A model generated the notes under the pieces. The model was not told the origin of the DNA. It made no database searches and saw nothing but the letters and a program-made list of their open reading frames with translations. Below are positions 49,301 through 62,265 of a stretch of 64,000 bases of DNA, in pieces (within the stretch, counting starts at the first letter, position 1; the number at the start of each line of letters is the position of its first letter). Origin of the DNA: Phoebastria nigripes (taxonomy: Eukaryota; Chordata; Aves; Procellariiformes; Diomedeidae); NCBI GenBank assembly GCA_035582835.1, contig JAYKAV010002780.1, forward strand, positions 368,153 to 432,152, written 5' to 3'. The translations under genes were made by a program, and so were the position numbers.

Positions 49301-52300
49301 GCAGCGGCCCTCATATCGCTGTGTGAGCACCCCTTGGCGCAGGTGCCCATCACCTCTGGGGCAAACTCCTCTCACTGCCCGCTTCATGTTGCCCCTCTCT
49401 GTACTGCTGTATCCGTTTCTGTGTTGTTACTACTGGGAATTAAAGTGGTAAGCACTTAGTAAGGTAAGCAGTTAGTTTCTCATCACTGCAGAGAGGCACG
49501 GAGATGCTTTGCAGAAGGAGCTGCCGACCAATTGGTGGGCAATCATGGAAGCAAACTACATCTCAGGTGCATCCGCAGCACTCAGGCAGGAAAACCACTA
49601 CCACCTCTTCAGCAGCATGAGCACTCGGTGCCTTTTTGCTTCTCAAATTTTATTTGAATTCCTACCAATGACAACCTGAGCACTTGGGAAATGTTCACTC
49701 CTAGAAAAAACAACTCAAACTTTGATTTTACAGGCCTGTATTGTTAAAAAAAGAAACTGTATAGTTCCATATCAAAAAAATCAATCTTCTCTAGAGGCTG
49801 GGCTGGTAAATAAATCAGGAGGAGAAGCTGCTGTAAATTAGAAGAGCTCTACCACATTCGCAAGCAGAGCGATAGAGGCCAGTCACACATCAGTCAGTCA
49901 CACTGCTGAGGTGTGGATGTGTTTACTCCACAAAAGTAATTGCAACCGTATCCTTTCACAGGAGGGCAAAGTACCCCACATTTTCCGTGGGATGCAAAGA
50001 TGCACATGGGAAGCTGGTAGTCATCATCATCCCTGGCAGTCCACACTGCACCTATCCTCACACTAACATACGTGTGTACCTCATGTACCCTTAAGGCATC
50101 CTAACCTAAACTGGGGACCAAACGAGCCAGACATTACCAGTAACGTGTAAGCTCTCTAGCCAAAGAGGAGTAGACTTACAATATTCTCCTTTGCAAGTCA
50201 CTGAGTTAATGGCCTGTTTTTACATATATTGCCATTACACCTGGCAATTCATGATAATAGAGGCTTGAGGTATTAGCAACAGCACAAAAAAAATAAACAG
50301 CCTTTACCAAACCATTCCTATGAGGGAAAAACACAGCACTGTATATGTCAAAGGCTGCATTATTAGAGCACTATTTAGTCTACAGCTAAAAGACCACACA
50401 AGCCTTTACTTCTAACTGCTAACTCAGGTCTCCTCAAGAGACTTGACTGGGATTTAAAGGGTAAGTATTGTGGAACGGTCTGCAGAGGAGAGAGCAGTCC
50501 CCTTAATGCTGTCTTTTCAGGACATTATTCTTTCCATTTGTATAGAGACAATTGCTCCAGCTAACCTGCCTGTCCTGTACCCTAGGCAACCTGACAAATT
50601 AAAACTAACTGCCTAATCCATCAAACAAATGGTTTGCCCTGGCTCCATCAAAAGTAAATAAATAGCTATCCCCCCTCCCTCAAAAATAAAATGTTTCAAC
50701 ATCAAAGAGAGCTTCTTCCCTGCCTCATCTTTCCCTCTCCACATGCCCAAAGGGAGGACCTTACAGCATGGCCACGAGGTCTGCAGAAGACCAAGATCTA
50801 AGGACTATCTGTTAGCGCAGATATTTTCTCTCTAATATATCCATGAGCTCAGGGATCCAGAGGAGACTTGGGAGTGACACAGCAAACCACATCTCAATCC
50901 CTCTGGTGGGGCTTCAAGATAAAAACCAAACCTTGAGGTTGATGGCTTGTCAGCCAGGGGCAGGTCTTGCAGAGCACTCAGCATCGCCTCTTCCTTCCCT
51001 GCTGCCTTCAGCAGGCTGCAAACAGTCTTTTCCAGTGCTCCTCACAGTACCTAACTTTNCTTTGAAAGTCTGAATGTATTTGCTGCCTTTGATTTCCTGG
51101 CTGGGGATGTGTGCTTGGAGCCTGCTAATGAAGCTCGAAGAGCAGAGTCGAAGCACTTTCTCAATGCTGGCTGGCACAGGTGGAAGGAAACTGCCTGGCA
51201 CCAGTCGCCATCCTTACACGCATGCTAGAAGACAACGCCATGAAACACCGCACAGCAAGGACAGGCACAGGGTGGGGGCCATGCATCCCTGCATAGGCAA
51301 CTCTGCCTGATGCCTTCCCTGTCCTGTACTGCCATGAGCCACAAGCAGATCTAAATCCCACCATATGCCAACTTCAGGCACCCTAAGCCTCATTAATTCA
51401 GCATGGATTGGCAGCATCTAATATCTAAAGGCACTTAAAATCTTTAGCAACCACCATTAGCACATCCATTCTGGAGAACAAAGGTTTATATGCACCTAAA
51501 TAGGAGCTCTGGGGCAGCACCCTGGTCCTGGTCTGAATAGATGGGCAAGGGATGGCTGCCTCTGTCATCTACCCTTCGCCTTAGACTCCAGCCACATCTA
51601 ACCTCTTGCAGCAGCAGCGCCGGGTTCAGCAGCAGGCACGACGATGGGTATTGCTAGCGGGCCAGGATTTAATTGAACACAGATGGAACTGAGGCAGCCT
51701 GAGCCTGATGCAAAGTGCTTCCAGTCCTCGCTTCTCCTTGGGGTCCGCAAGCCACAAAAACAACAGTGCTTCCCAGTTCGGTCATAAAACTTCCTTAAAG
51801 CTATTTGTTGTTTGTTTTTTGAAGTGAAGCTTTCATTATCTAGAAGAGACATTCAGAGACACTCACAGCTACTTATCGCTAATAAAAATAAACATTAGGC
51901 CTGGACAGGCTATGTACATCAGTGCACTTGTTCAATAGCTGCTTCTTCCTTGCCCAAGTACCAGATGGGAATGACCACTCAAGAGCCTCTTCTCTGGAAG
52001 TACAATTATTTGCAGAGAAGTTGCCAGTTCTTGGGGGAGCAAAACACAACACAAAAAACCAAAAGACATTCTCCGTGGTGGATCCCTGATGGACCATGCC
52101 CAGGAAGCCCATCTACCACACCACAGCGTGGTTGCTCATCCGTCACCCCACGCTTTGTACCCCATTACAGCAGGTTTGTTTCAGAAGGAGAGCAGCAGAA
52201 GCCAGGAGAGTCCCCTGATGCGTACCTGGCCCCTAGAGAGACGCTGCCAGACGCAGCAGGTTTTTCAGCCAGCTCGGCCAAGGGAACACACGGCAGCATG

Positions 52301-52769
52301 GCCCTTCTTGCCAATCTCACAATGAGCTGGGAGGGCAGGAGGGAGGATACGCATCTGGATAAAAACCGTGTTACTGTCCTGAGCCTCCTTGTCCTGGGAA
52401 GGACAAGACTTAGTTTTCAGGCTGTGCTGAACTGATTGAGAAAGCTCATCACCTCCCAGGACTGGACCCAAGCGTTTTGTTTATGCATGATCGTGTCTTG
52501 ATGGCACCTGGACTATATCCTAAATGGACGGAGGAGAAGGCAGCAGGGCTTCCTCCTGCAGATCACAACCAGACACATGAATGTCATTTCTTGCGAGGGA
52601 AAATTGGAAAAGGTGCCAAAAAAGCCATAGAAATGATTTAATGGCTTGAGAATCCATTTTTCTATGAAAGACCTAGCTCGTAACATTTGGTTTTTTATCA
52701 AAGAGAAGACTGAAAGATGACTCTCTTGTAGCATGTGAAGTATTTCCATGGGAGGAAATACCACCTACT
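46336..52769. other. 3' flank, nothing recognised
   Basis: Alternating AT-rich and moderately GC-rich sequence. GC-richer patches (46430-46700, 47200-47650, 49100-49440, 50940-51400, 51950-52440) hold overlapping frames up to 161 codons on both strands without family resemblance. A poly(T) run lies at about 49029-49046. Confidence 0.45.
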
Positions 52770-53090
52770 AAAAGGCTCTTTAACCAGCAGAAAAATGCAT
52801 AACAAGAGCCAGTGGCTGGAAGCTGAAGCCAGACAAATTAAAATGGGAAATAAGGCATATATTTTTAAGAGTGGAGGTAATTAACCACTGGAACAAATCC
52901 TCAGGGGAGGCTGTGGATTCTTATCTCTGGAGAGTTTCAAATCACGGCTGGATGCCTTTCTAGAAGATGTACTTTAGCCAAAGAAGCTATTAGGTTCAAT
53001 ACATGGGTAATTGTGTGAAATGTAATGGCCTGTGATATACAGGAAATAAGAACAGATGATCTAATGTTTCTTTCTGGCCTTAAACCTAAG
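52770..53090 (+). mobile_element. CR1 LINE 3' fragment (old subfamily)
   Basis: Sense-orientation CR1 end: aaaggctctttaaccagcag, cataacaagagccagtggct, ggaagctgaagccagacaaa, gggaaataaggc, ggtaattaaccactggaaca, gtggattcttatctctgg, catggg, gatgatctaatgtttctttctggcctt. This is the end of ORF2 plus 3' UTR. It is 5'-truncated and has no intact frame. Confidence 0.8.
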
Positions 53091-55279
53091 AAGCTATTCA
53101 TCTAGATGGGAGCCCTGTGCCTATAGCTGAGAATTTGATCCAAGGCCCCCACTGCAACATTTATAAACCTGTGAAAAATGAGTGTATAAATGCACCAAAG
53201 AGAATAGAATCAAACGATGGATGGGGAGCTAAGGACTAAGAAACACACCCATAAAATAATTTATTTCTATTTTTTTATGAATTATGCTGGAATGCAATGA
53301 GCACCTATAGAAACCAGGACTGTGAGGCAGTAATTTACACTGGAGAAATTCAAATGAAACTGAAAGATACGAGACTATGTTTGGAGACTGTCAGGTTTCT
53401 GCAATAAAATTGCGTTAGTAATTAATAATCTCCCAGAAAAGAGAGAGAGAGAGATCACCTGCTACCATGTGTCTATTAGCAGATAAATCCAAAGTGAAAG
53501 ATATCCCCTCTGGGACTACTTGATGGATTATATTAAATTTAATGGTAATGGAAGGAATACTGTAATTGGAAGATGCTGGAGGGAAAAGATATGGTGGGAG
53601 CAAGAGAAGGAGGTGTACTGCTGATACGGAAGACCCCATGGTATAGGAATGGGCTCAGTTCCTGCCAAACTGCACCAAAAGAGCAGAAGATGCTCCATTC
53701 CCCATAGGCAAGGACCAGAAAATGTACAGGATGACCTTAGCTAACATGGAAACCAGTCTATGTTATCCCCAAGGGAGGTAAGTTTGGCAACTGCAGTATG
53801 GAAAATAAATATTAGAAATGCCAGAATTTTTTGAATCTATGAGTACATTTCAGAGGAATAAAATGACAAGTTCAATTAGGTTCCTCGAAGCAGAGGAGAG
53901 AAACTGATTAATCAGGCATGGAAGTTCCTAAGTAACCAAAACAACTGTGTGGGCTTTCTCCTCTTGACTCATGTTACAGGAGGAGGGTGTATCTATTTGA
54001 AAATGGAATATATTTCCACATGCTCTATAAAGGAATGTCCAAACATATCTACATAGAAAATGGTCCCTGTTATCTAGGTCTCTCCAGAGCCTCTTGTATC
54101 TTGTGCGAAGCTCTGGAATATGTACAGGAATTTTAGGGTGTTTTCTTTGAAGATAAAGTGGCTTTTTAAAGAATATGCGGACTCGGTGCTAACATCCCAA
54201 AGGGGAAATATAAACTTCTCAAGTAAACTTGTATTGAGCAGAAAGATGACTACACCAAATGGCAACCTAGATTAAAATAAAACAGCAACACATTTATAAT
54301 GTCGGAAGTCCAAAGGCTTCTTGGAAAAATAGCCGTGTCTGTCAGAAATGCATGACATGGAGAACCATACCCCTGCAAATTGCCAGCAGAATAGCAAGAG
54401 TTACCGTCCTCAGCCAGTGAAACGTCAAATTATTATTGCATCTGAGCTGGCTCTTTCCCAGAGCATTGGATACCATCTCTACCAGCCTCGGAAAGCTGCC
54501 TTCTGCAGATGGGCTTTCTCAGAGGTGTCGTACACCTCACCGCTCAGGGAAAGAGACAAACAAAAGCCAACGCATGTGACACAGAACTGAACCGTGCAAA
54601 TAATATCATGCAAGAGGATGCATCCTGATCATAAAGCTACAGGATGTCTGCAGAGAAATTCAGTTTTCCAGTAGTGCTGCATTTGCTCACTTTGGCTGAA
54701 GGCTGATGGAGGGGGAAGGGAGCCCCCACTAGTCTCAAAACGCTCATGTTTTGAAAGGGATTTTGGGGTCACTTTTTATGTCATTTTTGGTAACAGCTGA
54801 TTGAATTTGATCACNACAGCAAGTAGGAGGGCGACCAAGGTAGGGCTGTACTCTTTGGTTGTGAGCACAGCAGAGGAGAAAGCCACTGACACGGCTGCCA
54901 CGCTCATCTTGTTTTGGGTTTTTATCTATCGCCCAGCACCCAGCCCTCCTCTGTGCCAGTGCTCCTGCACCCGGGTGCCCCTGCCCACCACTGGAGCGGG
55001 TGGGTGCGTGGCCTCCCGGCGTCACACCCACAATTCGTGGGTGTTAGCGTCACGAGCAACTCAAGCAGCATCGCTAATCTGTGTAGCATTACCTCTCCTC
55101 GACAGCACCAACCACTCCAACCCGGGGATCACTCGTTTATTTTTATGGAATCTTTTGTTCATGTGGACTCGTAGCTGCTTCGCACAGGAGAATGTCTTGG
55201 AATAGGAAATGTTCCAAATAACATATGACCTGCTACGTACATCCACCGCAGAGAAGTGAGAGCTAATAGACAAAGCACA
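53091..55279. other. 3' flank, nothing recognised
   Basis: No gene. A (GA)n run lies at about 53438-53452. A GC-richer patch at 54830-55050 yields spurious frames up to 134 codons. Confidence 0.4.
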
Positions 55280-55480
55280 AAGCTAGGCACTGAACCCTCA
55301 CCGCGCTTAACCCTGACTCTGCCAGTGACTTGCTGCAAGAACGGGGATGAGCTATTTAGCTAATGCCTCTCCCCCCCGCCTCCAGCAGTTATTGTAAGGA
55401 TGAATTATTTAATGTGTGTACACAGCTCTGATGTTGTATGCACCATTTCATATGTACATAAGTGCTAAAGATTATTGGGT
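55280..55480 (+). repeat. Ancient MIR-like / CORE-type SINE
   Basis: Shows the MIR-like order: ctaggcactgaaccctc, gactctgccagtgacttgctg, a degenerate pyrimidine block, ttgtaaggatgaattatttaatg, gtgtacacagctctgatg, cataagtgctaaagattatt. Diverged, so the family is uncertain, but the layout is persuasive. Confidence 0.55.
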
Positions 55481-58340
55481 GGTTCTGTCATCGCCAGAAC
55501 ACTAAACATGCATTTCTGGGCTTAATTAGGTGTGTAAAAACGGCTGTACACAGCCACACTGGAAAATGTGAGTGCTGATGTATAAATAATTGTGAGGCCA
55601 TGGCAAAATGGATCTCAGCAAGAGAAAGCCCATCTGGATTTAATCTTGGCCAAAGCCTGCTAAAGTGCCTCTAATGGCCTCTATGCTCTTAAGGCATCCA
55701 GAGAGGATTCCCACCTCAGTTCTTTCCTGGTCTGCCTGGTGTGAGTTTGGGAAAAACAGGATGATTATTTCATTGAAAAAAAACCTGGACAGAAGTCATG
55801 AAAGCTTTGCTATAAGCTCAGATCTTGGGCACAGGCTTATCAGAAGTTTTGCAGAGGCTTCTGTGTACTCTGGGAGGGAAGCTGGTGGAGTCGCCTGGCC
55901 CATGTGTGCGTCAAGCCACTCCGAAGCACGTTTCATGGCTTGCCTGTCCTCCCCACTGCTCTGCTTTAAGTGTGATATGTCGCATCCAAAAACCTGCTAG
56001 CCACTAGCCTTTAGTTGCCCTGGAGAAATGTTCCACTTGCAGAGCCAGCATATTGACACTGGCGAAACCCTTTATGCAAGTCAGCAAGGCGCAGCAAGCT
56101 GCAATTTGCATTTGTGCAATTTACTCCTGTTTGGGGGCCAGCTAATCTCCGCTAGTGCAAATAGCAGCTTTGCCTGTATGCACTTGGGGACAACACTGAC
56201 AAAGCCCCATCAGTGGCTGTCACCAGTGCATATAATATGGCAAAATCCCCAAACCAAACAAGACCCTAATTTCTCATTGAGTTTTCAGTTTCCTGAAATC
56301 TAAACTTGAAAGAGGTTTCATCCCTTGCTCAAGGGGTAAAATCCTCTGGCGAGAAAAGGCAAATAAAGGTTCACAGTGCCCAGGCTTTCTGCAAATAAAC
56401 GGCTGAGTATCTCACCAATGGGATCAGCATGTTGAAACTGCAACAGCATCTCAGCCTCATCTGTGTTGCAGGACCTTGCGAAAAGTAAGTTCAGCTTCTT
56501 CTGATGATCCTGTGTCATCACAGGGATGTTTTCAGAGTACATTCTTCATATGTTAATAGTTTTGCACGTTATTAAACTGGATCTAATTATGTTTGGTTTG
56601 CTAGGAGCAGCAAATCATCTTCACAATTGTGTTTTCATTAAAAAAATTATTCTATATAAAGATTTCATTAAGATGTTAATTGCTACCAGAATTATATACA
56701 CATAAATAATAAACAAGAATACCTACCCATTATTAGAAAATAATTTCCACATGTACCGAGCCATTTACTTCATTTGTTTTAGATTTTAAGTGGGAAGTAG
56801 TGTGCCTGGCTAGAATTAGCAGAAGACCCTCTGTTATGAAAACATGGCTTTATTTCCTTCTCTGCAGAGTGCTGCTTGCCAGGCCACACTAAAAGAATAG
56901 GTGATGCCCTTTTAGCATCGATAAAAAGAATGGCTCCTATAAAAAAATCTAATGATGGGAAACATTGTGCAGGTTTAAATCACTGAAGGAGTCAGCACAA
57001 AAAAGCACAGACTATGAGACAAATGTGTGAGGACAGCAGATGCTTTTCTATCTGTGGACCCTGTATTTTAACCAAGCAAGGATAAACTCCAAACCTTCAA
57101 AGAGCCCTTGATGAGGTGACCATATCCCTTGCCAGAATCCCTCTGAATTTGCTGGTCTTTCTTTGCAGAGAATCCACCAGGAGATGGGAAGTCAGCTCCC
57201 TGGCCCATGGGTGACCACCAGCCCCCGGATAGCAAGGGCAGCAAGGACACAACTGTGGCCAAAATCCTGACAGAGGTCCCTCCTCCGCTGAGGTGGCAGC
57301 AGCTGGACATGACACTGGTGAGCTCAGTCACATCACAGGAAAGCATCTGTGCTTGTGCCTATTGGTCTCAAGGTGTAATGACAAGATGGGGTTTATTTTT
57401 GGCCTCTAGAAAGAGGATTTCTCGCTCTTGCAGAGCATATTGGACACTGAGATCAAACACGCCTTACGTAAGGTCTGCTGACGTGCCCTGTTGGGCAACA
57501 GCCATCTTCAGTGACATGGAGAGAAGAATGAAAAGGAAAATACAAAAGGTCTGGCAGTATCAACAAATTGTCCTTTCTGTGCCTTCCCTAGCACCACAGG
57601 CTGACTCCGTGTGCGGGAACGCAGAGCTTTTGCTCGGGAGAAAAGTGGAAAGGAACAATAGGAATCTAAATGCAGTGTGAATCAGAAAACACACTCAGAA
57701 TTATAAAAACTCTCTACTTCACAAGGAGCCACAATAGAAGCCTGAAAGCCTGAGCAATAGGAACTAGGAAATAGGAAAAGGATATTAAATTTTTAAGACC
57801 CTGTATATTTAGATGGTGTTATCTTCAAGACAACAAACAGCAAAGGGCCAGGAAATTCAAAATTAAATCCAACACTCTCCTTATTTCCTGATTTTCTCTT
57901 GTTAAGCATAAAAAGCACAGCCAGGATCAAGTTAACATTATATTTCCTGCCATATGACTCTATTGGCATCATTTTTGTTGCTATGTATATGTGGACTGAC
58001 CCAATCTGAAATTAAAAAATATATATTAATTGCCTTGACATGTAGAGAGACGTAAGCCAAGAATTTCAGAGCTGTAGCTCACAAGAAACATAACAAGTCC
58101 AACTGCTGATCTCACAAGTTTTTTTGTAAATCCAAGGTGAAAGTCTCATGGATAGAGTTCATGTCTGATGGCAGTCTGTTGTTATTAGATGACATTTATT
58201 GATTAGTGTCAGCTGTCTGACAAGTGTTTATCATACCAGAATTTAAATCACGTAGCTCTTTGGTGCTGCTCTGACAGAGCTGCCATCTTCTGAAGTGCAT
58301 TAATTCCTGTGAGTTGACTATGAAAGGCAGGAAGAAAACT
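55481..58340. other. 3' flank, nothing recognised
   Basis: AT-rich segments at 56550-56800 and 57780-58260 lack repeat signatures. A 157-codon + frame at 57207-57680 resembles nothing known. Confidence 0.4.
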
Positions 58341-59255
58341 TCATGAACTCACCCCANAGTCCTTTGCACCCACCAGCTCACCAGGGCTGCTGGCTACCTG
58401 AATCTCTCGGGGTCCCCTGTTGCAGGAAGAGATCATCTGAGGCACAAGATGACCACCTGAGCAACAGGACGCTTCCAACCCTGCGGGCAGTTCCTGTGCA
58501 GGGAAGTTCATCTGGGGAAACACACCCAGTGGGGCAGTGGGACGTGTGGGGTGGTGAAATGAGGCGCGGCCAGTTCCCCTCCAGCCAGAAGGCATTAGTC
58601 CCCCGTGGTTGCCCATGTCCAAAGCCCTAGGACACCTAGCCATCAGAAATACAAAGCCAAAGCAGAAGGCATACCTAGCACAAACACACAAAACGGAGTT
58701 CATCGCACGTTGGTGAGACCTGTGCCCAGCCCTTATTAGCAGGCTGCGCAGGGCAGCATGGTATCTCACTGCAATCCCAAGAAAAGTGCTGTTTCTCAGG
58801 CAGAGACAGGTAAGCCTGCAGACACTCTCAGTGATGCCCCTGGACCGGCGGTAGGAACTTCTGGGATGAGGAGGTGATACCTGTGACCCCAAACAGTGGT
58901 GCAAGGAAACCCGTGGCTTCCCCAGGCTCAACCTCAGCATGGGATGAAGAGCCCGAGGAGGGAGGATACCTGGTCTGTCACCGTGGCCTGTGAAGCTCAG
59001 CTGTAAAAGCAGCATGTGGGGGACAACTGGGTGTGAGTTAGTGCCAATGCAGCTTATTCCCCAGGCAAAGGGGATTTTAAAGCCACCCGTGTGGATTACA
59101 GCCCCCCAGCTGTCCAGACACTGGTGGGCATGGCCTTGGCACAGGCAACAATATGTGTCCAGCCGTAAGTTGGCACCGGCCCTACCCAACTCCTCTCTCT
59201 GCAGCCGGGGTCCTCCCAGCCACCGAGGCTCAGCGCAACCTTCCATTAGCTTCAC
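58341..59255 (-). other. 304-codon open frame, unrecognised; probably not a gene
   Basis: The longest gap-free open frame in the window after CNR1. The translation is rich in Arg, His, Cys, Leu, Ser and Gly, with no domain, signal peptide or membrane pattern I recognise; this composition is typical of non-coding frames. One codon near the start of the interval (58357) contains an N. The + strand of the same block also has frames of 95 and 93 codons. No promoter, poly(A) signal or splice context was identified. Listed because an uninterrupted frame of this length is unusual by chance. Confidence 0.2.
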
Positions 59256-59845
59256 TGTTATCAGGAACTAGTTTGGACTAAAATCTTATTAACAACAAGG
59301 TTTTGCCCCCACGAGCTCTGGGGGCTCAGCGACTTCAAGCTCGAGGGCTTGCTTTCCTGAAGTGCTTCCCCCTGCATTAATGCTGACTGATACAAGCCCC
59401 TTCTTTTGTTTTTTGAGTGAAGTCCACCGCTGGCCAAAGGGCAAACAGCAGCCAGGAGGTGTTGCAGACCCCTGCAACGGGAGTAGCAGATGCTGCCTGG
59501 TTCCCGCTGGCTGTGTCCTGCGCCCTCCACCAGCGCCCGGGCTCTGCCAGCAGCCAGCAGCATGCAGGTCCCAGGAGCTCAGCCACAGTTTTCAAAGCAA
59601 AGAGTTAGACTTTGATTACTGCTTTGAGATTATTGTTATGGAGCAGTTTTAGTCATCATGACCTGACTTTTCACTGATATCTATGAGAGTTGACCCAAAC
59701 TTCTGAGCTAATTCTGTGCTTTCAAAAACTGTTTTTTGACAATCCTGGAATCCTCAGAACTGAGGCTGAGAGGTGGCAGGACATTGTACTTTTCCCTATC
59801 CCAATTTTCATTTAAAAAACTGCCTCCTTTTACACAGTTTTTGAA
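59256..59845. other. 3' flank, nothing recognised
   Basis: Overlapping short frames in GC-rich sequence up to about 59590; no gene. Confidence 0.4.
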
Positions 59846-60060
59846 AGGAGGGAGGGAGGGAGGGAGGAGTGCAAGAAGGGAGAAAAGGGGGAAAGAGGGA
59901 AGGGGGAAGAAAGGAAAAGAAAGGAGGAGGGGAAAAGGGAAGGGGAGAGAGAGAGAAAGAGACAAAGAAAGAGACAAAGNNAGGCAGAGAAAAAAGAAAG
60001 AACAAGAGAATGGGAGGAAAGGAAGGAAGGAAGCAAGCAAGCAAGCAAGCAAGCAAACAA
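59846..60060 (+). repeat. Purine tract: (GGGA)n, GA-rich, (AAGC)n
   Basis: About 215 bases almost entirely purine on the + strand. It opens with GGGA repeats, continues as irregular GA/GGAA sequence with an NN at about 59980, then GGAA units and about six AAGC units. Lys/Glu/Arg-rich + frames and Leu/Ser/Pro-rich - frames across it are compositional. Confidence 0.9.
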
Positions 60061-61839
60061 GCCTGCTCTGTAGCCAGCAAGGTTAGGTGAATTATACTTG
60101 CATTTACAACTGACACTTGAAAAGAAGGATTCTACACTGTGTTCTGATCCTTCCATTTTGCTTCCTGTTTAATGTGTTTTCATTCACATTGGAAAAGTCC
60201 AGCAATACAGTTCACATTTCAAGCAACACTGTGAATCAGTCTGCCAGAGACAGACAGATACAATTCTTCCTCTGCTGAGGTCTTGACGTGTCACTGCTTG
60301 ATGAACCAATATTGCCAAACACAAGTTGAAATTTTAAGACATCACTGAAGGGTATGGTAAGTCCTTTCCAGGATTTGCAAGGAAGTTTCATCACAAGGGT
60401 TTAAAGTTAGGAATAAAACCCGCCAAAGTTGGTGGTGTGGACCTGCTGTAAGTGATGCCTGAATATAGCCCTGCCATGACATACTTTATGGAAACCATGA
60501 GCAAGAAAACCTGTGAAAATGAGACACTATATTTGCCATTTTAACTTTTGAAACTTTAGAGGTCTCTGGGCTTTCTTTTGCCACACTGTCCCCTCTCCAG
60601 TTAAAAAAACTTGAACAAAAAGAGAAGGAAAAACAAAGAAAGATTGGGGGGGACCACAGTCATGGACCATTATTCATTTTCTTTGTCCTGAAGGGAGAAA
60701 GATAGAGAGATGGAGTTCCAACTTTGTAGAAGAAGCTGGACTTTTCATTATTTAAAATGTTGAAACATAAATTTCACACTCTTTAGAATGAAATACAATA
60801 TGAAGAATCTATCCAGTTTGGACCAGCACTAGCCCCAGGCAGAGGCAGAGGAGAGCTTCCCCAGATGCATGCATCATGCGATACTTTGTAAGAGACAGGA
60901 GGCAAGGGAATAAGAGAGGTCTCCAGCAAAGAGAAGAGGCAACGACAAAGCAGCCAAAAGCACTTTTGATGCAATTTAATGGACTGTCCTCTTTATAAAC
61001 TAACCTCCTGTTCTGCTCAATTGTGCAGCGACCGAAGACCCCATCCCAGATCCATTTTCTCAGCTGAAGGAAACACAGACCTACGTCTCCCAGGAAAGCA
61101 CCTCAGCTACCAGGCTAGGGGTTAACATGCAGGATTTCTCCCTGCATCCCACACTCCACCCTCTCTACTGAAGTTGTACCAGTGTGTAGAAACATGAGAG
61201 ATTCCTGGGGTACGGCATAAGGGGAATCAGGGACCTGCCCTCATGCAGCCTCACTGCTAAGAGGCTATGAGTGGTGAAACAGCAGTCAGTGCTTCTTCTC
61301 TTATTTTATCATACAACTGTTTAATGTAAAATGCAGACACAGCCATCCCCTTCAAACTGAACAGGGTTCAGGGTTGTGTTCCTACACCTTTGTACATCCA
61401 GGCCAACAAATCTTGAATCCTTCCCTGAATAGCAGCTGTGCTCCAACAGCCACTCCTGGTGAAGACAAAATGGGTGGAGGACATGAAGATGGATGAAGCA
61501 GTAAATGAAGTTGGGACAAGCATATGGAACAATCAGGAACACATAGGAACAACTCTTATCCCCGTGTGATTTACCAGGGCCAAATGAGAAGTTGGTTCAG
61601 GAACAAGGAATGTAGTTTGTATCTACTGAACCAGGAACTGTGTTTTATAAAGATGCGACTCTGCAAAGGATTTAGGAGGTAGGGATAGCAAGCAGCTGAA
61701 CACAGACATCAGTGTCATAGGGCATATATGGTTCTTGGCTGAACAGATAATGCTGAAAAATTAGAAGCTGTCAAAAAGAGTCAGAAAAAGTATCCAAACA
61801 TGAGAGAGAAAAGCTTTTGACAAGACCTTTAAGAAGCTT
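60061..61839. other. 3' flank, nothing recognised
   Basis: No gene or clear repeat; frames are at most 73 codons. Confidence 0.45.
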
Positions 61840-62265
61840 AGTCATAAAAGAAGACTGAAAAGTGATTGATTAGTGTGTGTTGGTGAAGAAAAATTTTTCC
61901 ATAAAGAAAAAATATGAAGCACTAAAAGATTGCTGATTTTAGCAGAACCAAAAACCAGTGGCTGAAAGATGAAGCCAGATGTGTTCATATTTTGAATGAG
62001 GAGCAATTCTTGTTTAGCACAGAAGGCAATAAACCTCTGGAACAAATTGCCAAGGGAAGTGCTGGACATCCAGTCTTCCAGTGTCCCCAGAGCAAGGCTG
62101 GGCGCTTTTCTCGCAGGTATTGCTTAAACACAGACCTCAGTCAAGTTACCAGCCTCAGCACAAGAGTCATAGGCAGACAGAGAAGAGCCTCTTACAGACA
62201 CAAGATCAGACCAGATGATCCGGTGAGTCCTTCTGGACGTGTGCTCTGTGAACATATGAATTTAA
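61840..62265 (+). mobile_element. CR1 LINE 3' fragment (old subfamily)
   Basis: Sense CR1 order: aaaagaagactgaaaagtgat, ttttagcagaac, accagtggctgaaagatgaa, gccagatgtgttc, acctctggaacaaattgcca, agggaagtgctgg, cagaccagatgatc and tccttctgg. Strongly diverged and truncated. It shares the 3' structure of the copy at 52770-53090. Confidence 0.7.

Noticed and set aside
59708..60156. Lys/Glu/Arg-rich and Leu/Ser/Pro-rich frames
   Set aside because: They come from translation of the purine tract; no real protein signal.
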